NCBI GenBank assembly: GCA_028622995.1 | Contig: JAJQJQ010000004.1 | Location: forward strand, 8,184,001 to 8,248,000 | Source: Panagrolaimus kolymaensis | Lineage: Eukaryota; Nematoda; Chromadorea; Rhabditida; Panagrolaimidae | Direction: 5' to 3' | DNA: 64,000 nt | In this document: positions 37,801-51,086 of the stretch, one piece after another | How positions within the stretch are numbered: position 1 is the stretch's first letter | How the letters are laid out: each line of letters starts with the position of its first letter | The notes under the pieces: generated by a model | The model's database searches: none | Told to the model about the DNA's origin: nothing | The model's input: only the letters and a program-made list of their open reading frames with translations | Translations under genes and position numbers: made by a program

Positions 37801-38860
37801 AGCTTACTAATTTAAAAATCTCGCCCTTACTAAATCGATTTAAATAAAATTCTTTATTTTCTGAACATTTATCTCATTTTTATGGCAGACAAAAAATTGT
37901 GAAGTTGGTTGAATAAAATAATTACTTAGCACACAAGCTTACTAATTTAAAAATCTCGCCCTTACTAAATCGATTTAAATAAAATTCTTTTTTTTTTCTG
38001 AACCTTTATCTCATTTTTATGGCAGACAAAATTTTCTAATTTTTGTTGAATAAAACATTAACTCTGAACAGAGGCTTAATAAATTAAAAATCTCGCCCTT
38101 ACTAAATCGATTTAAATAAAATTCTTTATTTTCTGAACATTTATCTCATTTTTATGGCAGACAAAAAATTGTGAAGTTGGTTGAATAAAATAATTACTTA
38201 GCACACAAGCTTACTAATTTAAAAATCTCGCCCTTACTAAATCGATTTAAATAAAATTCTTTATTTTCTGAACATTTATCTCATTTTTATGGCAGACAAA
38301 AAATTGTGAAGTTGGTTGAATAAAATAATTACTTAGCACACAAGCTTACTAATTTAAAAATCTCGCCCTTACTAAATCGATTTAAAAAAAATTCTTTTTT
38401 TTTCTGAACCTTTATCTCATTTTTATGGCAGACTATATTTTCTAATTTTTGTTGAATAAAACATTAACTCTGAACAGAGGCTTAATAAATTAAAAATCTC
38501 GCCCTTACTAAATCGATTTAAATAAAATTCTTTTTTTTTCTGAACCTTTATCTCATTTTTATGGCAGACAAAAAATTGTGAAGTTGGTTGAATAAAATAA
38601 TTACTTAGCACACAAGCTTACTAATTTAAAAATCTCGCCCTTACTAAATCGATTTAAATAAAATTCTTTTTTTTTCTGAACCTTTATTTCATTTTTATGG
38701 CAGACAAAAAATTGTGAAGTTGGGTGAATAAAATAATTACCTAGCACACAAGCTTAATAATTTAAAAATCTCGCCCTTACTAAATCGATTTAAATAAAAT
38801 TCTTTTTTTTTCTGAACCTTTATCTCATTTTTATGGCAGACAAAAAATTGTGAAGTTGGT
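34851..38860. repeat. Near-identical 4.0-kb duplication, copy 1
   Basis: About 30 monomers match 40,429-44,438 at a constant offset of 5,578 bp. Private markers shared only by these two copies include GTTGGTTAAATAAAA at about 35,861 (41,439) and GAAACATTATC at 37,456 (43,034). Shared but not private markers: TTGTTCAATAAAAC at 35,591 (41,169), TTTAAAAAAAATTC near 38,381 (43,959) and GTTGGGTG at 38,719 (44,297). The constant offset means I saw no net indel between them. Confidence 0.88.
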
Positions 38861-40428
38861 TGAATAAAACATTAACTCTGAACAGAGGCTTACTAAATTA
38901 AAAATCTCGCCCTTACTAAATCGATTTAAATAAAATTCTTTTTTTTTCTGAACCTTTATCTCATTTTTATGGCAGACTATATTTTCTAATTTTTGTTCAA
39001 TAAAACATTAACTCTGAACAGAGGCTTAATAAATTAAAAATCTCGCCCTTACTAAATCGATTTAAATAAAATTCTTTTTTTTTCTGAACCTTTATTTCAT
39101 TTTTATGGCAGACAAAAAATTGTGAAGTTGGTTGAATAAAATAATTACCTAGCACACAAGCTTAATAATTTAAAAATCTCGCCCTTACTAAATCGATTTA
39201 AATAAAATTCTTTTTTTTTCTGAACCTTTATCTCATTTTTATGGCAGACAAAAAATTGTGAAGTTGGTTGAATAAAATAATTACCTAGCACACAAGCTTA
39301 ATAATTTAAAAATCTCGCCCTTACTAAATCGATTTAAATAAAATTCTTTTTTTTTCTGAACCTTTATCTCATTTTTATGGCAGACAAAAAATTGTGAAGT
39401 TGGTTGAATAAAATAATTACCTAGCACACAAGCTTAATAATTTAAAAATCTCGCCCTTACTAAATCGATTTAAATAAAATTCTTTTTTTTTCTGAACCTT
39501 TATCTCATTTTTATGGCAGACAAAAAATTGTGAAGTTGGTTGAATAAAATAATTACCTAGCACACAAGCTTAATAATTTAAAAATCTCGCCCTTACTAAA
39601 TCGATTTAAATAAAATTCTTTTTTTTTCTGAACTTTATCTCATTTTTATGGCAGACAAAAAATTGTGAAGTTGGTTGAATAAAATAATTACTTAGCACAC
39701 AAGCTTACTAATTTAAAAATCTCGCCCTTACTAAATCGATTTAAATAAAATTCTTTTTTTTTCTGAACCTTTATTTCATTTTTATGGCAGACAAAAAATT
39801 GTGAAGTTGGTTGAATAAAATAATTACCTAGCACACAAGCTTAATAATTTAAAAATCTCGCCCTTACTAAATCGATTTAAATAAAATTCTTTTTTTTTCT
39901 GAACCTTTATCTCATTTTTATGGCAGACAAAAAATTGTGAAGTTGGTTGAATAAAATAATTACCTAGCACACAAGCTTAATAATTTAAAAATCTCGCCCT
40001 TACTAAATCGATTTAAATAAAATTCTTTTTTTTTCTGAACCTTTATCTCATTTTTATGGCAGACAAAAAATTGTGAAGTTGGTTGAATAAAATAATTACC
40101 TAGCACACAAGCTTAATAATTTAAAAATCTCGCCCTTACTAAATCGATTTAAATAAAATTCTTTTTTTTTCTGAACTTTATCTCATTTTTATGGCAGACA
40201 AAAAATTGTGAAGTTGGTTGAATAAAATAATTACTTAGCACACAAGCTTACTAATTTAAAAATCTCGCCCTTACTAAATCGATTTAAATAAAATTCTTTT
40301 TTTTTCTGAACCTTTATTTCATTTTTATGGCAGACAAAAAATTGTGAAGTTGGTTGAATAAAATAATTACCTAGCACACAAGCTTAATAATTTAAAAATC
40401 TCGCCCTTACTAAATCGATTTAAATAAA
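38861..40428. repeat. Spacer monomers between the two 4.0-kb copies
   Basis: Alpha monomers of the TTACCTAG/CTTAATAATTT subtype, preceded by a short stretch (about 38,861-39,260) that copies about 35,456-35,855 at +3,405, including TTGTTCAATAAAAC near 38,996 and TATTTCATT near 39,096. It then diverges, lacking the GTTAAATAAAA change. The rest repeats a short alpha pattern with GAACTTTATC followed by TATTTCATT (near 39,629 and 39,774, and again near 40,173 and 40,314). Confidence 0.78.
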
Positions 40429-43400
40429 ATTATTTTTTTTTCTGAACCTTTATCTCATTTTTATGGCAGACAAAAAATTGTGAAGTTGGTTGAATAAAAC
40501 ATTAACTCTGAACAGAGGCTTACTAAATTAAAAATCTCGCCCTTACTAAATCGATTTAAATAAAATTCTTTTTTTTTCTGAACCTTTATCTCATTTTTAT
40601 GGCAGACTATATTTTCTAATTTTTGTTGAATAAAACATTAACTCTGAACAGAGGCTTAATAAATTAAAAATCTCGCCCTTACTAAATCGATTTAAATAAA
40701 ATTCTTTTTTTTTCTGAACCTTTATCTCATTTTTATGGCAGACAAAAAATTGTGAAGTTGGTTGAATAAAACATTAACTCTGAACAGAGGCTTAATAAAT
40801 TAAAAATCTCGCCCTTACTAAATCGATTTAAATAAAATTCTTTTTTTTTCTGAACCTTTATCTCATTTTTATGGCAGACTATATTTTCTAATTTTTGTTG
40901 AATAAAACATTAACTCTGAACAGAGGCTTAATAAATTAAAAATCTCGCCCTTACTAAATCGATTTAAATAAAATTCTTTTTTTTTCTGAACCTTTATCTC
41001 ATTTTTATGGCAGACAAAAAATTGTGAAGTTGGTTGAATAAAACATTAACTCTGAACAGAGGCTTACTAAATTAAAAATCTCGCCCTTACTAAATCGATT
41101 TAAATAAAATTCTTTTTTTTTCTGAACCTTTATCTCATTTTTATGGCAGACTATATTTTCTAATTTTTGTTCAATAAAACATTAACTCTGAACAGAGGCT
41201 TAATAAATTAAAAATCTCGCCCTTACTAAATCGATTTAAATAAAATTCTTTTTTTTTCTGAACCTTTATTTCATTTTTATGGCAGACAAAAAATTGTGAA
41301 GTTGGTTGAATAAAATAATTACCTAGCACACAAGCTTAATAATTTAAAAATCTCGCCCTTACTAAATCGATTTAAATAAAATTCTTTTTTTTTCTGAACC
41401 TTTATCTCATTTTTATGGCAGACAAAAAATTGTGAAGTTGGTTAAATAAAATAATTACTTAGCACACAAGCTTACTAATTTAAAAATCTCGCCCTTACTA
41501 AATCGATTTAAATAAAATTCTTTTTTTTTCTGAACTTTATCTCATTTTTATGGCAGACAAAAAATTGTGAAGTTGGTTGAATAAAACATTAACTCTGAAC
41601 AGAGGCTTACTAAATTAAAAATCTCGCCCTTACTAAATCGATTTAAATAAAATTCTTTTTTTTTCTGAACCTTTATCTCATTTTTATGGCAGACAAAAAA
41701 TTGTGAAGTTGGTTGAATAAAATAATTACCTAGCACACATGCTTAATAATTTAAAAATCTCGCCCTTACTAAATCGATTTAAATAAAATTCTTTTTTTTT
41801 CTGAACTTTATCTCATTTTTATGGCAGACAAAAAATTGTGAAGTTGGTTGAATAAAACATTAACTCTGAACAGAGGCTTACTAAATTAAAAATCTCGCCC
41901 TTACTAAATCGATTTAAATAAAATTCTTTTTTTTTCTGAACCTTTATCTCATTTTTATGGCAGACAAAAAATTGTGAAGTTGGTTGAATAAAATAATTAC
42001 TTAGCACACAAGCTTACTAATTTAAAAATCTCGCCCTTACTAAATCGATTTAAATAAAATTCTTTTTTTTTTCTGAACCTTTATCTCATTTTTATGGCAG
42101 ACAAAATTTTCTAATTTTTGTTGAATAAAACATTAACTCTGAACAGAGGCTTACTAATTTAAAAATCTCGCCCTTACTAAATCGATTTAAATAAAATTCT
42201 TTTTTTTTTCTGAACCTTTATCTCATTTTTATGGCAGACAAAATTTTCTAATTTTTGTTGAATAAAACATTAACTCTGAACAGAGGCTTACTAATTTAAA
42301 AATCTCGCCCTTACTAAATCGATTTAAATAAAATTCTTTTTTTTTTCTGAACCATTATCTCATTTTTATGGCAGACAAAATTTTCTAATTTTTGTTGAAT
42401 AAAACATTAACTCTGAACAGAGGCTTACTAGTTTAAAAATCTCGCCCTTACTAAATCGATTTAAATAAAATTCTTTTTTTTTTCTGAACCTTTATCTCAT
42501 TTTTATGGCAGACAAAAAATTGTGAAGTTGGTTGAATAAAATAATTACTTAGCACACAAGCTTACTAATTTAAAAATCTCGCCCTTACTAAATCGATTTA
42601 AATAAAATTCTTTTTTTTTTCTGAACCTTTATCTCATTTTTATGGCAGACAAAATTTTCTAATTTTTGTTGAATAAAACATTAACTCTGAACAGAGGCTT
42701 ACTAATTTAAAAATCTCGCCCTTACTAAATCGATTTAAATAAAATTCTTTTTTTTTTCTGAACCATTATCTCATTTTTATGGCAGACAAAATTTTCTAAT
42801 TTTTGTTGAATAAAACATTAACTCTGAACAGAGGCTTACTAGTTTAAAAATCTCGCCCTTACTAAATCGATTTAAATAAAATTCTTTTTTTTTTCTGAAC
42901 CTTTATCTCATTTTTATGGCAGACAAAAAATTGTGAAGTTGGTTGAATAAAATAATTACTTAGCACACAAGCTTACTAATTTAAAAATCTCGCCCTTACT
43001 AAATCGATTTAAATAAAATTCTTTTTTTTTTCTGAAACATTATCTCATTTTTATGGCAGACAAAATTTTCTAATTTTTGTTGAATAAAACATTAACTCTG
43101 AACAGAGGCTTACTAGTTTAAAAATCTCGCCCTTACTAAATCGATTTAAATAAAATTCTTTTTTTTTTCTGAACCTTTATCTCATTTTTATGGCAGACAA
43201 AAAATTGTGAAGTTGGTTGAATAAAATAATTACTTAGCAAACAAGCTTACTAATTTAAAAATCTCGCCCTTACTAAATCGATTTAAATAAAATTCTTTAT
43301 TTTCTGAACATTTATCTCATTTTTATGGCAGACAAAAAATTGTGAAGTTGGTTGAATAAAATAATTACTTAGCACACAAGCTTACTAATTTAAAAATCTC

Positions 43401-44438
43401 GCCCTTACTAAATCGATTTAAATAAAATTCTTTATTTTCTGAACATTTATCTCATTTTTATGGCAGACAAAAAATTGTGAAGTTGGTTGAATAAAATAAT
43501 TACTTAGCACACAAGCTTACTAATTTAAAAATCTCGCCCTTACTAAATCGATTTAAATAAAATTCTTTTTTTTTTCTGAACCTTTATCTCATTTTTATGG
43601 CAGACAAAATTTTCTAATTTTTGTTGAATAAAACATTAACTCTGAACAGAGGCTTAATAAATTAAAAATCTCGCCCTTACTAAATCGATTTAAATAAAAT
43701 TCTTTATTTTCTGAACATTTATCTCATTTTTATGGCAGACAAAAAATTGTGAAGTTGGTTGAATAAAATAATTACTTAGCACACAAGCTTACTAATTTAA
43801 AAATCTCGCCCTTACTAAATCGATTTAAATAAAATTCTTTATTTTCTGAACATTTATCTCATTTTTATGGCAGACAAAAAATTGTGAAGTTGGTTGAATA
43901 AAATAATTACTTAGCACACAAGCTTACTAATTTAAAAATCTCGCCCTTACTAAATCGATTTAAAAAAAATTCTTTTTTTTTCTGAACCTTTATCTCATTT
44001 TTATGGCAGACTATATTTTCTAATTTTTGTTGAATAAAACATTAACTCTGAACAGAGGCTTAATAAATTAAAAATCTCGCCCTTACTAAATCGATTTAAA
44101 TAAAATTCTTTTTTTTTCTGAACCTTTATCTCATTTTTATGGCAGACAAAAAATTGTGAAGTTGGTTGAATAAAATAATTACTTAGCACACAAGCTTACT
44201 AATTTAAAAATCTCGCCCTTACTAAATCGATTTAAATAAAATTCTTTTTTTTTCTGAACCTTTATTTCATTTTTATGGCAGACAAAAAATTGTGAAGTTG
44301 GGTGAATAAAATAATTACCTAGCACACAAGCTTAATAATTTAAAAATCTCGCCCTTACTAAATCGATTTAAATAAAATTCTTTTTTTTTCTGAACCTTTA
44401 TCTCATTTTTATGGCAGACAAAAAATTGTGAAGTTGGT
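40429..44438. repeat. Near-identical 4.0-kb duplication, copy 2
   Basis: Partner of 34,851-38,860 at +5,578. It starts at an AAAATTATTT monomer (40,429) and stays matched until about 44,438, where this copy continues with an alpha monomer and the first with an alpha-beta monomer. Beyond that point this copy follows region 10 instead: TTTATAAATC at 44,611 matches 28,157 at +16,454, so it retains a longer version of the ancestral order. Confidence 0.88.
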
Positions 44439-47344
44439 TGAATAAAATAATTACTTAGCACACAAGCTTACTAATTTAAAAATCTCGCCCTTACTAAATC
44501 GATTTAAATAAAATTCTTTTTTTTTCTGAACCTTTATCTCATTTTTATGGCAGACAAAAAATTGTGAAGTTGGTTGAATAAAATAATTACCTAGCACACA
44601 AGCTTAATAATTTATAAATCTCGCCCTTACTAAATCGATTTAAATAAAATTCTTTTTTTTTCTGAACTTTATCTCATTTTTATGGCAGACAAAAAATTGT
44701 GAAGTTGGTTGAATAAAATAATTACTTAGCACACAAGCTTACTAATTTAAAAATCTCGCCCTTACTAAATCGATTTAAATAAAATTCTTTTTTTTTCTGA
44801 ACCTTTATTTCATTTTTATGGCAGACAAAAAATTGTGAAGTTGGTTGAATAAAATAATTACCTAGCACACAAGCTTAATAATTTAAAAATCTCGCCCTTA
44901 CTAAATCGATTTAAATAAAATTATTTTTTTTTCTGAACCTTTATCTCATTTTTATGGCAGACAAAAAATTGTGAAGTTGGTTGAATAAAACATTAACTCT
45001 GAACAGAGGCTTACTAAATTAAAAATCTCGCCCTTACTAAATCGATTTAAATAAAATTCTTTTTTTTTCTGAACCTTTATCTCATTTTTATGGCAGACTA
45101 TATTTTCTAATTTTTGTTGAATAAAACATTAACTCTGAACAAAGGCTTAATAAATTAAAAATCTCGCCCTTACTAAATCGATTTAAATAAAATTCTTTTT
45201 TTTTCTGAACCTTTATCTCATTTTTATGGCAGACAAAAAATTGTGAAGTTGGTTGAATAAAACATTAACTCTGAACAGAGGCTTAATAAATTAAAAATCT
45301 CGCCCTTACTAAATCGATTTAAATAAAATTCTTTTTTTTTCTGAACCTTTATCTCATTTTTATGGCAGACAAAAAATTGTGAAGTTGGTTGAATAAAATA
45401 ATTACCTAGCACACAAGCTTAATAATTTAAAAATCTCGCCCTTACTAAATCGATTTAAATAAAATTCTTTTTTTTTCTGAACCTTTATCTCATTTTTATG
45501 GCAGACAAAAAATTGTGAAGTTGGTTGAATAAAATAATTACCTAGCACACAAGCTTAATAATTTAAAAATCTCGCCCTTACTAAATCGATTTAAATAAAA
45601 TTCTTTTTTTTTCTGAACTTTATCTCATTTTTATGGCAGACAAAAAATTGTGAAGTTGGTTGAATAAAATAATTACTTAGCACACAAGCTTACTAATTTA
45701 AAAATCTCGCCCTTACTAAATCGATTTAAATAAAATTCTTTTTTTTTCTGAACCTTTATTTCATTTTTATGGCAGACAAAAAATTGTGAAGTTGGTTGAA
45801 TAAAATAATTACCTAGCACACAAGCTTAATAATTTAAAAATCTCGCCCTTACTAAATCGATTTAAATAAAATTATTTTTTTTTCTGAACCTTTATCTCAT
45901 TTTTATGGCAGACAAAAAATTGTGAAGTTGGTTGAATAAAACATTAACTCTGAACAGAGGCTTACTAAATTAAAAATCTCGCCCTTACTAAATCGATTTA
46001 AATAAAATTCTTTTTTTTTCTGAACCTTTATCTCATTTTTATGGCAGACTATATTTTCTAATTTTTGTTGAATAAAACATTAACTCTGAACAGAGGCTTA
46101 ATAAATTAAAAATCTCGCCCTTACTAAATCGATTTAAATAAAATTCTTTTTTTTTCTGAACCTTTATCTCATTTTTATGGCAGACAAAAAATTGTGAAGT
46201 TGGTTGAATAAAACATTAACTCTGAACAGAGGCTTAATAAATTAAAAATCTCGCCCTTACTAAATCGATTTAAATAAAATTCTTTTTTTTTCTGAACCTT
46301 TATCTCATTTTTATGGCAGACAAAAAATTGTGAAGTTGGTTGAATAAAATAATTACCTAGCACACAAGCTTAATAATTTAAAAATCTCGCCCTTACTAAA
46401 TCGATTTAAATAAAATTCTTTTTTTTTCTGAACCTTTATCTCATTTTTATGGCAGACAAAAAATTGTGAAGTTGGTTGAATAAAATAATTACCTAGCACA
46501 CAAGCTTAATAATTTAAAAATCTCGCCCTTACTAAATCGATTTAAATAAAATTCTTTTTTTTTCTGAACCTTTATCTCATTTTTATGGCAGACAAAAAAT
46601 TGTGAAGTTGGTTGAATAAAATAATTACCTAGCACACAAGCTTAATAATTTAAAAATCTCGCCCTTACTAAATCGATTTAAATAAAATTCTTTTTTTTTC
46701 TGAACCTTTATCTCATTTTTATGGCAGACAAAAAATTGTGAAGTTGGTTGAATAAAATAATTACCTAGCACACAAGCTTAATAATTTAAAAATCTCGCCC
46801 TTACTAAATCGATTTAAATAAAATTCTTTTTTTTTCTGAACTTTATCTCATTTTTATGGCAGACAAAAAATTGTGAAGTTGGTTGAATAAAATAATTACT
46901 TAGCACACAAGCTTACTAATTTAAAAATCTCGCCCTTACTAAATCGATTTAAATAAAATTCTTTTTTTTTCTGAACCTTTATTTCATTTTTATGGCAGAC
47001 AAAAAATTGTGAAGTTGGTTGAATAAAATAATTACCTAGCACACAAGCTTAATAATTTAAAAATCTCGCCCTTACTAAATCGATTTAAATAAAATTATTT
47101 TTTTTTCTGAACCTTTATCTCATTTTTATGGCAGACAAAAAATTGTGAAGTTGGTTGAATAAAACATTAACTCTGAACAGAGGCTTACTAAATTAAAAAT
47201 CTCGCCCTTACTAAATCGATTTAAATAAAATTCTTTTTTTTTCTGAACCTTTATCTCATTTTTATGGCAGACTATATTTTCTAATTTTTGTTGAATAAAA
47301 CATTAACTCTGAACAGAGGCTTAATAAATTAAAAATCTCGCCCT
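44439..47344. repeat. Region 14: continuation of the super-repeat, mosaic of earlier blocks
   Basis: AAAATTATTT cassettes at 44,920, 45,871 and 47,094. About 44,440-45,400 follows 27,990-28,950 (+16,454); 44,770-46,000 follows 33,610-34,850 (+11,156, supported by the private GAACAAAGGC at 45,137); and 45,870-47,080 follows 31,320-32,530 (+14,552, supported by GAACTTTATC at 46,838 and 32,286). Different stretches thus have different closest relatives, as expected from repeated unequal exchange. Confidence 0.8.
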
Positions 47345-50300
47345 TACTAAATCGATTTAAATAAAATTCTTTTTTTTTCTGAACCTTTATCTCATTTTTA
47401 TGGCAGACAAAAAATTGTGAAGTTGGTTGAATAAAACATTAACTCTGAACAGAGGCTTACTAAATAAAAATCTCGCCCTTACTAAATCGATTTAAATAAA
47501 ATTCTTTTTTTTTCTGAACCTTTATCTCATTTTTATGGCAGACTATATTTTCTAATTTTTGTTGAATAAAACATTAACTCTGAACAGAGGCTTAATAAAT
47601 TAAAAATCTCGCCCTTACTAAATCGATTTAAATAAAATTCTTTTTTTTTCAGAACCTTTATCTCATTTTTATGGCAGACTATATTTTCTAATTTTTGTTC
47701 AATAAAACATTAACTCTGAACAGATGCTTAATAAATTAAAAATCTCGCCCTTACTAAATCGATTTAAATAAAATTCTTTTTTTTTCTGAACCTTTATCTC
47801 ATTTTTATGGCAGACAAAAAATTGTGAAGTTGGTTGAATAAAATAATTACCTAGCACACAAGCTTAATAATTTAAAAATCTCGCCCTTACTAAATCGATT
47901 TAAATAAAATTCTTTTTTTTTCTGAACCTTTATCTCATTTTTATGGCAGACAAAAAATTGTGAAGTTGGTTGAATAAAATAATTACCTAGCACACAAGCT
48001 AATTAATTTAAAAATCTCGCCCTTATTAAATCGATTTAAATAAAATTCTTTTTTTTTCTGAACCTTTATCTCATTTTTATGGCAGACAAAAAATTGTGAA
48101 GTTGATTGAATAAAATAATTACCTAGCACACAAGCTTAATAATTTAAAAATCTCGCCCTTACTAAATCGATTTAAATAAAATTCTTTTTTTTTCTGAACT
48201 TTATCTCATTTTTATGTCAGACAAAAAATTGTGAAGTTGGTTGAATAAAACATTAACTCTGAACAGAGGCTTACTAAATTAAAAATCTCGCCCTTACTAA
48301 ATCGATTTAAATAAAATTCTTTTTTTTTCTGAACCTTTATCTCATTTTTATGGCAGACAAAAAATTGTGAAGTTGGTTGAATAAAATAATTACTTAGCAC
48401 ACAAGCTTACTAATTTAAAAATCTCGCCCTTACTAAATCGATTTAAATAAAATTCTTTTTTTTTCTGAACCTTTATCTCATTTTTATGGCAGACAAAAAA
48501 TTGTGAAGTTGGTTGAATAAAACATTAACTCTGAACAGAGGCTTACTAAATAAAAATCTCGCCCTTACTAAATCGATTTAAATAAAATTCTTTTTTTTTC
48601 TGAACCTTTATCTCATTTTTATGGCAGACTAAATTTTCTAATTTTTGTTGAATAAAACATTAACTCTGAACAGAGGCTTACTAATTTAAAAATCTCGCCC
48701 TTACTAAATCGATTTAAATAAAATTCTTTTTTTTTCTGAACCTTTATCTCATTTTTATGGCAGACAAAAAATTGTGAAGTTGGTTGAATAAAATAATTAC
48801 CTAGCACACAAACTTATTAATTTAAAAATCTCGCCCTTATTAAATCGATTTAAATAAAATTCTTTTTTTTTCTGAACCTTTATCTCATTTTTATGGCAGA
48901 CAAAAAATTGTGAAGTTGGTTGAATAAAATAATTACCTAGCACACAAGCTTAATAATTTAAAAATCTCGCCCTTACTAAATCGATTTAAATAAAATTCTT
49001 TTTTTTTCTGAACCTTTATCTCATTTTTATGGTAGACTATATTTTCTAATTTTTGTTGAATAAAACATTAACTCTGAACAGAGGCTTAATAAATTAAAAA
49101 TCTCGCCCTTACTAAATCGATTTAAATAAAATTCTTTTTTTTTCAGAACCTTTATCTCATTTTTATGGCAGACAAAAAATTGTGAAGTTGGTTGAATAAA
49201 ATAATTACCTAGCACACAAGCTTAATAATTTAAAAATCTCGCCCTTACTAAATCGATTTAAATAAAATTCTTTTTTTTTCTGAACCTTTATCTCATTTTT
49301 ATGGCAGACTATATTTTCTAATTTTTGTTGAATAAAACATTAACTCTGAACAGAGGCTTAATAAATTAAAAATCTCGCCCTTACTAAATCGATTTAAATA
49401 AAATTCTTTTTTTTTCAGAACCTTTATCTCATTTTTATGGCAGACAAAAAATTGTGAAGTTGGTTGAATAAAATAATTACCTAGCACACAAGCTTAATAA
49501 TTTAAAAATCTCGCCCTTACTAAATCGATTTAAATAAAATTCTTTTTTTTTCTGAACCTTTATCTCATTTTTATGGCAGACTATATTTTCTAATTTTTGT
49601 TGAATAAAACATTAACTCTGAACAGAGGCTTAATAAATTAAAAATCTCGCCCTTACTAAATCGATTTAAATAAAATTCTTTTTTTTTCAGAACCTTTATC
49701 TCATTTTTATGGCAGACTATATTTTCTAATTTTTGTTCAATAAAACATTAACTCTGAACAGATGCTTAATAAATTAAAAATCTCGCCCTTACTAAATCGA
49801 TTTAAATAAAATTCTTTTTTTTTCTGAACCTTTATCTCATTTTTATGGCAGACAAAAAATTGTGAAGTTGGTTGAATAAAATAATTACCTAGCACACAAG
49901 CTTAATAATTTAAAAATCTCGCCCTTACTAAATCGATTTAAATAAAATTCTTTTTTTTTCTGAACCTTTATCTCATTTTTATGGCAGACAAAAAATTGTG
50001 AAGTTGGTTGAATAAAACATTAACTCTGAACAGAGGCTTACTAAATAAAAATCTCGCCCTTACTAAATCGATTTAAATAAAATTCTTTTTTTTTCTGAAC
50101 CTTTATCTCATTTTTATGGCAGACTATATTTTCTAATTTTTGTTGAATAAAACATTAACTCTGAACAGAGGCTTAATAAATTAAAAATCTCGCCCTTACT
50201 AAATCGATTTAAATAAAATTCTTTTTTTTTCAGAACCTTTATCTCATTTTTATGGCAGACTATATTTTCTAATTTTTGTTCAATAAAACATTAACTCTGA

Positions 50301-51086
50301 ACAGATGCTTAATAAATTAAAAATCTCGCCCTTACTAAATCGATTTAAATAAAATTCTTTTTTTTTCTGAACCTTTATCTCATTTTTATGGCAGACAAAA
50401 AATTGTGAAGTTGGTTGAATAAAATAATTACCTAGCACACAAGCTTAATAATTTAAAAATCTCGCCCTTACTAAATCGATTTAAATAAAATTCTTTTTTT
50501 TTCTGAACCTTTATCTCATTTTTATGGCAGACAAAAAATTGTGAAGTTGGTTGAATAAAATAATTACCTAGCACACAAGCTAATTAATTTAAAAATCTCG
50601 CCCTTATTAAATCGATTTAAATAAAATTCTTTTTTTTTCTGAACCTTTATCTCATTTTTATGGCAGACAAAAAATTGTGAAGTTGATTGAATAAAATAAT
50701 TACCTAGCACACAAGCTAAATAATTTAAAAATCTCGCCCTTACTAAATCGATTTAAATAAAATTCTTTTTTTTTCTGAACTTTATCTCATTTTTATGTCA
50801 GACAAAAAATTGTGAAGTTGGTTGAATAAAACATTAACTCTGAACAGAGGCTTACTAAATTAAAAATCTCGCCCTTACTAAATCGATTTAAATAAAATTC
50901 TTTTTTTTTCTGAACCTTTATCTCATTTTTATGGCAGACAAAAAATTGTGAAGTTGGTTGAATAAAATAATTACTTAGCACACAAGCTTACTAATTTAAA
51001 AATCTCGCCCTTACTAAATCGATTTAAATAAAATTCTTTTTTTTTCTGAACCTTTATCTCATTTTTATGGCAGACAAAAAATTGTG
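47345..51086. repeat. Region 15: 2,581-bp duplication plus a 272-bp dimer run
   Basis: About 47,345-48,505 matches 49,926-51,086 at +2,581. Markers are the 2-base deletion CTAAATAAAAATC (47,461 and 50,042), CTAATTAATTT near 47,999 and 50,580, ATGTCAGAC near 48,215 and 50,796, and TTGTTCAATAAAAC with CAGATGC (47,697 and 50,278; also 49,735). Between them the dimer [GACTATA beta; alpha with TTTTCAGAACC] repeats at 49,027, 49,299 and 49,571 (272 bp). The CTAAATAAAAATC deletion is also seen at 48,547. The first GACTAAATTTT beta module appears near 48,628. Confidence 0.82.
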
